This document shows positions 1-6,413 of a stretch of DNA of 8,014 nt, in pieces. The DNA is from Globobulimina sp. (taxonomy: Eukaryota; Foraminifera; Rotaliida). The first letter of the stretch is position 1, and every line of letters starts with the position of its first letter. The stretch covers positions 1 to 8,014 of the forward strand of contig PIVH01000098.1 of NCBI GenBank assembly GCA_003354225.1. Reading direction: 5' to 3'. The position numbers were made by a program, and so were the translations under genes. The notes under the pieces were generated by a model. The model saw nothing but the letters and a program-made list of their open reading frames with translations, made no database searches and was not told the DNA's origin.

Positions 1-2
1 AT

Positions 3-35
3 CAAGAAGCAGAGGATATTCATATGACTGAGTAA
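3..35 (+). CDS. Possible C-terminal tail of an upstream gene (partial)
   Basis: The + strand frame open from the left edge reads Q-E-A-E-D-I-H-M-T-E and stops at TAA (33-35). An AATAAA hexamer (35-40) overlaps the stop, as expected for the 3' end of a gene in such a compact genome. The other two + frames also stop within the first 30 bases, so ten open codons are weak evidence. No function can be read from it. It may simply be intergenic sequence. Confidence 0.2.
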   Translation, partial: QEAEDIHMTE

Positions 36-186
36 ATAAACTGACATTATTCATGCAATGTTTGTACTTTGTACTTTTCACGTATTGTTGAAAACTCTTT
101 TTTTTTTTCAATGTAAAGGCTAGAGGGAAAAAATAAAAAAATACACGAGTGCAAGGATACAATGTAAGGTAGTTCGAGGGATACAA

Positions 187-192
187 TTTATT
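187..192 (-). promoter_or_regulatory. Candidate poly(A) signal of the UBC6 gene
   Basis: The + strand TTTATT reads AATAAA on the - strand and begins 5 nt after the TAA stop of the E2 gene. If used, it gives a very short 3' UTR. In AT-rich DNA this hexamer also arises by chance. The rest of the gap (36-186) holds only low-complexity runs, including an 11-T tract at 98-108, and no convincing gene. Confidence 0.35.
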
Positions 193-197
193 TGTGA

Positions 198-921
198 TTA
201 GAAAAATGACTTCCAACCATAAGCTAAAACCATAATCATTAATGTGATCACAAGCCAATCAAATATTTTGTCTCTACCACCACTATTTCTATTACTGTTT
301 GTAGAGATATCTGGTTTTTGTTGCTGTTGCTGTTGCTGTTCGAATTGTTGTTGTGTTGACATTATTATTTGTGATTTGAACTTTTCATAATATTTGGGAA
401 ATAGTTGTCTAAATTGAGGATTTTTACAATTAAATTGCAGTGACTGTTTTGCTAATAATTTGCGATGATATGAATTGGATGAAATTGAGCCCATTCCATG
501 TGATTCCTCAGTCATAAATGATACAAATCCGGTTAATATATTGGATACACTCCAAAAAGGGCTCCATGATTCCGGATGAAAATCACTATTTGAAAGACAA
601 ATCTTTGTATTTATTTGAAAGCGACCATTGGGAGTAAACAGCATTCTGTATATACAGTATATTTATGTAATTGCGAGCAATTTGTACTTAATAAATCTTT
701 ACATTGCCATACATTGATGGTGGTTTATATGGATAATCCGAAGGAAACTTTAAAACTCCATGATAAAATCCCTGCGCGTAGTCAGTTTCTGATGGTCCTT
801 TTAATACGTAATGCCATGTTCGAATGTCTTTCTTTATTGGTATTGTTTCGAAGTATATATTTGGATTTTTTTGTAGCTTTTTCAATTCTTTTTTGAGCCG
901 CGCAACACACACTGTTGTCAT
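198..921 (-). CDS. UBC6: Tail-anchored ubiquitin-conjugating enzyme E2, UBC6/UBE2J family (two exons)
   Basis: Spliced from 921-713 and 645-198, giving 218 residues. It is a membrane-anchored E2 of the endoplasmic reticulum, which in known family members transfers ubiquitin to misfolded proteins with ER-associated degradation ligases. The UBC fold covers residues 5 to about 155: an N-terminal helix (RLKKELKKL), WHYVLKGP (36-43), GFYHGVLKFP (51-60), YPYKPPSI, then TPNGRF, where the family has TPN in place of the usual HPN of E2s. The catalytic cysteine is Cys86 in NTKICLSNSDFHPESW. A low-complexity linker follows with a polyglutamine run (172-179 region), and the protein ends in one hydrophobic segment (about 198-212) with only a few residues after it, the typical tail anchor. 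Joining the exons with a phase-2 intron gives the same spacing between PPS and TPNGRF as in the family, which supports the model. The start ATG at 921 sits just before the first E2 helix. It is divergent from the DUF4833-like gene. Confidence 0.95.
318..338 (-). repeat. CAG/CAA polyglutamine tract in the E2 linker
   Basis: Seven consecutive glutamine codons, mostly alternating CAG and CAA, lie in the linker between the UBC fold and the tail anchor. A second short QQQ lies four codons upstream. It is probably a flexible spacer. The mixed codons suggest the glutamines are kept as protein sequence and not only by slippage. Confidence 0.8.
646..712 (-). other. Intron of the UBC6 gene (67 nt, GT-AG, phase 2)
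   Basis: On the - strand the donor is AT|GTATGG (intron begins at 712) and the acceptor TATACAG|AATG (intron ends at 646). It is the only nearby phase-2 GT, and the last AG before the conserved TPNGRF. Read unspliced, exon 1 runs into a TAA stop within eleven codons. Removing the 67 nt joins PPS-I to MLF-TPNGRF at family spacing. Confidence 0.88.
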
Positions 922-1078
922 GCTGTGTTTTGATGATTACTGACTGTTTTTTAGTTTTCGAGTGTACCTTGTTTTCGATCTATTTTCGGACAAGACATGT
1001 ACGGAGATTCGTATATATATAAATGACACAGAAAACAATATCCTGGCACATATACTAGTATTTGAACAAAATCCCACA
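922..1078. promoter_or_regulatory. Divergent promoter region, UBC6 / DUF4833-like gene
   Basis: These 157 bp separate the two divergent start codons and must hold both 5' UTRs and promoters. On the + side there is a TATA-like stretch at 1011-1022. No equivalent TATA motif is evident facing the E2 gene. An in-frame ATG at 962 would extend the + strand gene by 39 residues, but it would translate through the TATA-like stretch and adds nothing family-like. Confidence 0.55.
1011..1022 (+). promoter_or_regulatory. TATA-like element upstream of the DUF4833-like gene
   Basis: The sequence GTATATATATAA lies 57 bp before the chosen ATG at 1079. Transcription starting 25-35 bp downstream of it would leave a 5' UTR of about 25-35 nt, in keeping with the compact genome. 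In AT-rich DNA this is suggestive only. Confidence 0.4.
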
Positions 1079-1648
1079 ATGGCAGCAGAAAAAAAAGAAG
1101 AAACGGTGGCAGGTTTTAAACGAATTGATCCGCCAAAAGACATAATAGTGCCAACAGATCAAATTAAGACGGATACTGTAATATTTTGGATTGAAAGATC
1201 AAAAAATAAAAATGTTGTCGTTTATGAAGCACAGAAAACAAACAAAGCAGATCATTACAACAATATAGTTGGTTATTGGTTAGATATTGATCCAGAATAT
1301 GTGAAAGCCGCTAGAAAAAAAAATAAAATGGATGATCGCTGCGAATTAAATTTTATTGAAAGAAAAATGGCATATGGATGGAGTTTAACATCCACTCAAC
1401 ACAATAAAAAAGCAAAAGTATATCAATTGGCACTTGTTTCGGTACCAGCAATGATTATGGATTTAATTACTGATAAAAATGGAAAACCACATGCGATTAC
1501 AATCATCAATGGACAAAAATGTTATTTACGTAAAATATATGTTGCTACAAAGGAATCATGGTATGGACTGCCAAAGGTACTGTACGTCACAATCACTGGC
1601 ATTCAAATTGAAAATGGAACAATTCAATCGGCAAAAAAACAATTATAA
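1079..1648 (+). CDS. DUF4833-like protein of unknown function
   Basis: An uninterrupted gene for 189 residues. The pattern matches what I know of the DUF4833 family: FWIERSKNKNVVVYEAQ (36-52), YWLDID (66-71), LNFIERKMAYGWS (90-102), and a C-terminal INGQKCYLRKIYV (143-155). Family members share an F-x-I-x-R-S-K-N-x-N-x-V-x-Y-E block and an 'ERK-x-A-Y-G' block, and no function is established as far as I know. No signal peptide or membrane segment is visible, so it is probably a soluble intracellular protein. The start at 1079 (CACAATGG context) is chosen because an upstream in-frame ATG at 962 would place the TATA-like stretch inside the coding sequence. It is divergent from the E2 gene and convergent with the 190-residue gene on the other strand. 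The family call is from memory of motifs; a profile search would settle it. Confidence 0.8.
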   Translation: MAAEKKEETVAGFKRIDPPKDIIVPTDQIKTDTVIFWIERSKNKNVVVYEAQKTNKADHYNNIVGYWLDIDPEYVKAARKKNKMDDRCELNFIERKMAYGWSLTSTQHNKKAKVYQLALVSVPAMIMDLITDKNGKPHAITIINGQKCYLRKIYVATKESWYGLPKVLYVTITGIQIENGTIQSAKKQL

Positions 1649-1781
1649 CCTATTTACTGCTTTATATTTACAGTAATTTACGATGCCTAGATCACAATTT
1701 ACTGCACGTGAAGTGACTCAGAAAAACTACTAAACATTTATTTTTCTATTGACTTATTATATGTTATCTACAAGAAATTTC
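1649..1781. other. Convergent 3' intergenic region
   Basis: A gap of 133 bp lies between two converging stop codons. TTTATT at 1737-1742 reads AATAAA on the - strand, starting 39 nt after the TAG stop of the 190-residue gene, and is the best poly(A) signal candidate for that gene. No exact AATAAA is visible on the + strand for the DUF4833-like gene; the sequence after its TAA is AT-rich (TTTATATTTACAG). Confidence 0.4.
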
Positions 1782-2414
1782 CTATTTTTTCCGTTCATGA
1801 GGAGGACGCGGCTCGATTAAAATTTCAGTTTGGAACAGTTCATGCAATCTTTGTTCGCGTTCGTCCTCATATTTTAATTTTTCAATCCAATCACACCATT
1901 TATCAAATTCAGAGAAATTTATATTTTTTACAAATTCTTCCGGATCTTTATTTGCGTCATTTAACCATACTTGATATGATCGAAACAATTCCTCTTTAAA
2001 AGCTGGTCGAATCCATTCAATTTTCCATATGAGGTTCACCAAATGATCATATTCCGTGCACCATGACATTAATTCATAGCAATAGTCGATATCGTATTTA
2101 ACCCGAAATGCAACATAAGAGAAGGTGCCGCCTAGAATCAATGTTGGTGGCATCCAGAAATAACGAATTAAACCGAGTCCGTATTTCAAATCAAAACCTC
2201 CCAACACATCTTCCGGGTCTTTGCCTGCTCTGATTTCTGCTTTTATGCGTTGCTGATCCTGAGCTATTAGCTTCACCACTTTTCTACGTCGGATGAAATT
2301 CTTTCTGGAATAGAAATATTAAAACACATTTATCATATTTCAGCATACGAATATTTCAACATACGTCATAGTGAGTATTTCACCAAAAACATTTCTTCCG
2401 TAATTAGGGTTCAT
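1782..2414 (-). CDS. Unrecognised protein with one candidate membrane segment (two exons)
   Basis: Spliced from 2414-2365 and 2304-1782, giving 190 residues ending in TAG. I do not recognise the family. What can be seen: a basic N-terminal stretch (NFIRRRKVVKL, 19-29), a charged helix-like segment (30-45), then one hydrophobic segment (about 60-83, LGLIRYFWMPPTLILGG...) with a central Pro pair. The rest is acidic and tryptophan-rich, with several W and C residues (WCT 98-100, IWKIEW 109-114, WCDW 153-156), ending in a Lys/Arg/Pro-rich tail. Exon 2 alone has no ATG at its start: its frame begins downstream of a polypyrimidine-AG, and only a 50-nt upstream exon supplies a start (MNPNYGRNVF...). 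The exon join keeps frame in phase 2. A small single-pass membrane protein, for instance organellar, is possible but unproven. Its start codon lies 34 bp from that of the divergent kelch gene. Confidence 0.75.
2305..2364 (-). other. Intron of the 190-residue gene (60 nt, GT-AG, phase 2)
   Basis: On the - strand the donor is AC|GTATGTTG (starts at 2364) and the acceptor TTTCTATTCCAG|A (ends at 2305). GTATGT is a strong donor and the acceptor has a clear pyrimidine tract. Both flanking frames are blocked without splicing (TGA after exon 1, TAA before exon 2), and the join forms an ACA (Thr) codon and one open frame from ATG to TAG. Confidence 0.82.
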
Positions 2415-2448
2415 GCTCTTGTAGTTTGAGGTTTTCTCTTTACCGCAA
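2415..2448. promoter_or_regulatory. 34-bp gap between two divergent start codons
   Basis: The ATG of the - strand gene (2414) and the ATG of the kelch gene (2449) are separated by 34 bp. A conventional promoter for both genes cannot fit here, so either the 5' UTRs are extremely short, or the two transcripts overlap and each promoter lies inside the other gene. The sequence is T-rich with TTTTCTCTTTACC next to the + strand ATG; no TATA box is visible. Confidence 0.5.
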
Positions 2449-4939
2449 ATGATAACTTTTCAAGTATTATTGTGTACGTTTACATTATGGAATGCTGTAT
2501 TAGCTGTAACCCAAGCATATAACAACACAATCTTAGCTGAATGGACAAGCACTGAAATAATTGATTTAAATCTTCAAAAATCAAAAGCTATTTATTCAAC
2601 AATATCATCTGTTGGGGTTTGGATCCTTGGTGGGTTTGAAATGGATGGAGTAACAATTTCCAATTCAATTACTTTTTTAGATTTTAAAACCGATGACACA
2701 ACAATTTATGATAATTTCTTAGATATTCAAGCAGACATTTTACCATTTCCAGTATATTGTAAATCGCAATGTAGTACAACTGTAAATTTTAAAGACATTG
2801 TTATTGTCAGTCCCTACACAACGAATGATGATATTATTTATGATTTATTCATCTTTCATTCCTCAGAGAGAACTGTAACTTCGTTAAGTACTGTTGAACT
2901 TGAATGAGTTTAAATTGAAATTTAAAATATTAAATATTGTATACAAAATATTAAATATTCACCACAGGAACAACGTTTCTATGGCCATTGAGGTAGCGGA
3001 TGCCTGCATTACTTCGTCAATGAGTGATTCCACAGTTTGGATCATTGGTGGAATGGATAAAAATGGAAATATTTTAGATGTAATACAAAAATATGATACT
3101 GAAACAAACGAATGGATACAATTAAATAATACGATGAACATTGCTCGGATGTCTGCTTCGTGCAATGTGTATGATAATAAATTATTTGTTTTTGGAGGCA
3201 CAATAAATCATGAAAATGATACAAATACCATTGAATATTATGATGTTAACAGTGAAGATGAATGGATCCTTTTACCAGTCAATGACAGTGTATTATCGCG
3301 TAAAACGCACCATCATCATTCCATATTAGTTGACAATATAATATTTAATATTGGCGGATTTAACGCAGATTCGTATATAATGGATGCTTTTGTTATTAAT
3401 ACTCAAGATGGTGACTTTGAAACATTTGCACAAACAATGAGCAATTTAACTCATTTATATGGTATATTTTGTGTTAATGATATACAGCGAAGATTTTTCC
3501 TATTTTCAGGTGAAAATGATGCATTAAACACCATTGAAATGATGGAATATTCAAACACCTTGGATGAGGATATTAAATTTGATTATTTTGAGCCAACAAC
3601 ATCACCGACCGAAGCACCAACAGCAGCGCGAACAGGGTGGGATGATGTGGCCAAGGATAAGGTGATTGAGATTTTAAATTCTAAATTGTTTGACCCAACC
3701 ACATGGTCCACATTCACCATTGCTGTGGTGATGATCGCAGTGGGTTTAACTTTGATATCTTGTTTAGCATTTTGTCAACATAAATGTCGTTGCAATCTGT
3801 GTGGATGTCGTGGTACGGATGATGTAGAATGGTGGAGATTATTCCGGTATTCATTGCAAGTCTATGATTTATTTACAGATATTAATTTTTCAGCAACGCT
3901 TTGGATGGAATGGAGCAAATGGACAGCGGTTGAAGATGATGCGAGCGCGGTAAACAAACAAACCACATATTATTTTTACGCGGCAGTATTGTCGAGCGTA
4001 TTTTTAGTATTACCGTATCTTTGCAATTTCTTATTTGTATTATGTCCGTGTGGTTTGCCATCATTATTATCACAGCCATCTTACGCCGAGGCTAAAATGT
4101 GGATGATAGCTCGAGCTAAATTGTTTGCAGTATTGGTGTTATTATCGGGTGGTGCTTTTGCATCGTTAACCTTGGTCAATAGTAAAATGTTCGGTCTTTC
4201 CTTGTTTACGATGGGATTAAGCCGCCGACCGTTATTACAATTTACAGATATTCAAGTAAAATTAAGTGTTGTTTTGGAAAATATTCCGCAATTATGCTTG
4301 CAACTAAGTGTGATAGTTAACAAGTATTTGAATCCAGATATTTATAATGGGAATGTAATGGATATGGTGACCGGAATGTCGTTGGTTTCCTCTGCGTTTT
4401 TAATCGTAATTGGCTTAATATCAACCTGTATCATAAAAAGCCAGAGCATGGATGATTTAGAAATCACAATTGATGTCACTGCCAGTGAGGTGAATAAGAA
4501 AATCATCAAGAAAATCCATGCCTGCTTAGGCTTGCGAAACAGCATTGGACGTGAATTAAGTTTAGTATTTGGTGTAGCCGATGATGTGATTGAAGTGCCC
4601 CGGATAAATAGAACAATGTATGGATGTAAAATCAGATTATACATTGCAAAAACGGATATGTTGAAAACATTAAAAGATTTACAAAAAAAAACGAACGATA
4701 TTGCAAAAGTGTTGTCGTTTTTGTTTCGCGTTGATGTTAAAGATATAGCTGTTTATTTGGTTGCCACCTCATCCGATGTTATTGATAATATTGCAATGGT
4801 GTCAGATAATAAGTTAGCTATAAATATGGAAGAAATGAGACAATTATCGACTCATACGGATTATTGTAATCCACGTTTGGATGAAGATGATAAATTGGTT
4901 TCAGATGATTCTGATGATCAAAAGGCTCAGGATCGCTAA
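2449..4939 (+). CDS. Kelch-ectodomain multi-pass membrane protein with XK-related-like region (two exons)
   Basis: Spliced from 2449-2882 and 2968-4939, giving 801 residues. Residues 1 to about 23 form a signal peptide. The ectodomain (24-350) has kelch-type blades with the hallmark glycines: WILGGF (58-63), WIIGGM (169-174), LFVFGGT (217-223), FNIGGF (271-276) and a degenerate FLFSGE (322-327). It carries at least five N-glycosylation sequons (N25, N198, N228, N250, N304), which fits an extracellular location. A Thr/Ser/Pro stalk (TTSPTEAPT, 355-363) leads to a first membrane segment (about 390-412) and a cysteine-rich juxtamembrane patch (six Cys in 410-425). Further hydrophobic segments lie at about 479-503, 527-550 and 610-633, with a motif ENIPQLCLQL (582-591) between the last two that resembles the E-x-x-P-Q-L-x-L-Q of XK-related proteins. 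A soluble tail (636-801) has two alpha/beta-like stretches and an acidic end. Kelch propellers bind proteins or glycans, so a surface adhesion or recognition role is an inference. The gene is followed in tandem by CLUAP1. Confidence 0.85.
2883..2967 (+). other. Intron of the kelch gene (85 nt, GT-AG, phase 2)
   Basis: Donor TC|GTTAAG at 2883 and acceptor ATTCACCACAG|G at 2967. The acceptor is forced to phase 2 because both other frames stop soon after it; the matching phase-2 GT is the GTTAAG in TCG-TTA. The join restores a Ser codon. An intron-retained transcript meets TGA at 2905-2907, after residue 152. The donor is not the canonical GTAAGT/GTATGT, so its exact position is less certain than the acceptor. 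Confidence 0.72.
2924..2959 (+). repeat. 15-bp direct repeat inside the kelch-gene intron
   Basis: The sequence AAAATATTAAATATT occurs at 2924-2938 and again at 2945-2959, separated by GTATAC. It lies just before the acceptor, where the branch point is expected (each copy contains a TTAAAT-type A-rich stretch). It could be a local duplication that lengthened this intron relative to the 54-67 nt introns nearby. Confidence 0.85.
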
Positions 4940-5041
4940 ATATTTAATTTTATTCGTATATTTTATAAGTTTTTGAGTGAGTGTATTGTGTACAATTTTA
5001 ATTTGTTTTATTTTCTCTCCTTGAAATAATTGTGCTAAACC
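4940..5041 (+). promoter_or_regulatory. Tandem intergenic region, kelch gene to CLUAP1
   Basis: These 102 bp must hold the 3' end of the kelch transcript and the promoter and 5' UTR of CLUAP1. The segment is AT-rich (TATATTTTATAAG at 4958-4970) followed by a T/C-rich tract (TTTTATTTTCTCTCC) and an AACC-ATG start context. No exact AATAAA is seen on the + strand. Confidence 0.4.
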
Positions 5042-6304
5042 ATGTCGTTTAGGGAGCTTAAACGTATGTTTCCGAGTTGATGTCCGTATTGGCAGCAGTG
5101 TATGGCATAATATATAGTGTTCAGTGAGATAATGAAAAGTTTGGGATACGGAAGATTAATTTCCTTGGATAATTTCCGAAGGCCAAATTTCGAATTAGTT
5201 GCAGATATTTTATATTTTTTCTGTGATCGAATTGAATCATCGATTGATTTGAGTGATGACATATCAACAAAATTGAAACGGGTTGAATTTATTAAAAATT
5301 GTGCAAATATTCTGGCATCCAAAACGCAGATAAAATTAAAATTAAAAAATCTATATAAATCTGATGGCTATGCAGTCAAAGAGCTACTCAAAATTGCTAA
5401 TTTCTTAAATGAAGCAAATAATATAAATGAAGAAGAAATAGAAATAGAAATTGAGATAAATAATAATATTGGTACTAATTTAAACAAATTACGCGAATAT
5501 ACAAATTTGGGCAGTAAAATTGTCGAAAGTGGTGTTAAAATACATAACTTATTAAACAACAATAATTCCGATAGGCATAACAGCAAAATAATTGATGAGA
5601 AAGTTATTATGTTTTTAGATGAAATGAGTCATAACATTGAAAATTATGACAATAAAATCAAGAAAAACATTGAAAAAAAGTTAAATCATTTAATAAATGA
5701 TATTGATGATAACTTAAATGACTTAGAACAAGATAAACTCATTGAAATCAAAGAAAATATCGCAATTTTCCAAAAGAAATTAAATGATAAAAATAGTGAG
5801 TATCAAAGATTAAATAAACGATTATTATCATTAAAAAATATAAAACCAGCATTTATTGAGGAATATGAAATATTGGAAAGTAAAAATATTGAAATATATG
5901 ATTTATATACAGAGAAATTTCGAAATTTATCGTATTTACAATCTGAATTAAATAAATATAGAATTATTGAATATGAAAAAGAGATGAAAACAAAAAAAAG
6001 ATTAAAATCCGTGCAAAATAAATTAAGAGAACAAGAATTAAAATTATTAACAAATAATCACGATGATGTTGATGATTTGGATTTATTTGATGCGAACCAT
6101 AGAGAGTCAGGAAACTATGTATCAGCCGCATCGTCAATGACTAATACTAATACTAATTCAGCATCGGCATCGGCATCGGCATCGGCATCGGCATCGGCAT
6201 CAGCATCCACATCGGAAATGACATCACCACAGTCAATGAGTAGAAGCAATGATCGATCTATTGGCTCAATATCAGATATTGGTGATGAACGCATGCAATT
6301 TTAG
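5042..6304 (+). CDS. CLUAP1: Clusterin-associated protein 1 / intraflagellar transport protein IFT38 (two exons)
   Basis: Spliced from 5042-5063 and 5118-6304, giving 402 residues, close to the usual family length of about 410. CLUAP1 (IFT38, qilin, DYF-3) is a subunit of the IFT-B complex that moves cargo along cilia and flagella; it pairs with IFT20 through its coiled coil. The N-terminal calponin-homology-like domain (1 to about 105) shows the family signatures: MSFREL at the start, MKSLGY (13-18), IS-x-DNFR-x-PNFELV (22-34), RVEFIKNCA (62-70), IKLKLKNLYKSDGYAVKELLK (79-99). The middle (about 165-315) is coiled coil and contains PAFIEEYEILE and EKFRNLSYL, blocks shared with animal CLUAP1. 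The C-terminus is acidic then Ser/Ala/Thr/Asn-rich with a (Ser-Ala) repeat. The start is fixed by MSFREL in the tiny first exon; exon 2 opens with GTG/TG and no usable ATG in the right place. Stop is TAG. Confidence 0.96.
5064..5117 (+). other. Intron of CLUAP1 (54 nt, GT-AG, phase 1)
   Basis: Donor AAAC|GTATGTTT and acceptor ATATATAG|TGTTC. Removal joins C with TG to make a Leu codon, giving MSFRELKLFSEIMKSLGY, which matches the CLUAP1 N-terminus without a gap. An earlier AG (GGCAGCAG) would lead to a stop. The donor GTATGTT is shared with the intron of the 190-residue gene. Confidence 0.92.
6161..6214 (+). repeat. GCATCG hexanucleotide repeat coding for (Ala-Ser)n in CLUAP1
   Basis: Six perfect GCATCG units (6161-6196) are followed by three decayed units (GCATCA, GCATCC, ACATCG), coding for alternating Ala and Ser. 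It is preceded by three ACTAAT units (6140-6157) coding for Thr-Asn repeats. The perfect units suggest recent slippage expansion in the disordered C-terminal tail of IFT38. The length is a multiple of three, so copy changes keep the frame. Confidence 0.93.
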
Positions 6305-6413
6305 AGTTATATAGTTAGATTAATTTGACACTTTATTTATTTAAATGTGATATTAATTAGAAAAAACTTTGCTGCAAACACTCAAAAAAGATGGAGACGT
6401 GAAAAAACACCGT
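6305..6413. other. Convergent 3' intergenic region, CLUAP1 / ADP-ribosylglycohydrolase
   Basis: Between the two converging stops lie 109 bp. Overlapping TTTATT copies (6332-6337 and 6336-6341) read AATAAA on the - strand about 76 nt beyond the ADP-ribosylglycohydrolase stop and may be its poly(A) signal. No exact AATAAA faces the + strand gene. Confidence 0.4.

Noticed and set aside
98-108. 11-T tract as a transcription terminator or the end of an RNA polymerase III gene
   Set aside because: No tRNA-like or box A/box B sequence is visible upstream, and T tracts are common in this AT-rich DNA.
615-896. Open frame of 93 codons on the + strand
   Set aside because: It lies antisense to the UBC6 exons and intron; the - strand matches a known family and this frame has no recognisable protein features.
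962-1078. 39-residue N-terminal extension of the DUF4833-like protein from an upstream ATG
   Set aside because: It would translate through the TATA-like stretch and has no family-like sequence; the ATG at 1079 has a better context.
2277-2279. GTG start for the 190-residue protein
   Set aside because: Non-ATG starts are not expected in a eukaryotic gene; the frame extends upstream to a splice acceptor and joins an ATG-bearing exon.
2894-2967. Separate start at 2894 making the membrane part of the kelch protein an independent gene
   Set aside because: The preceding gene would then be a secreted fragment with one kelch blade. A phase-matched GT-AG intron joins the two, and the residues from this ATG to 2967 look like AT-rich intron, not protein.
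5035-5322. Open frame of 95 codons on the - strand across the CLUAP1 start
   Set aside because: It is antisense to the conserved CH-like domain of CLUAP1 and to its intron; no protein features are seen.
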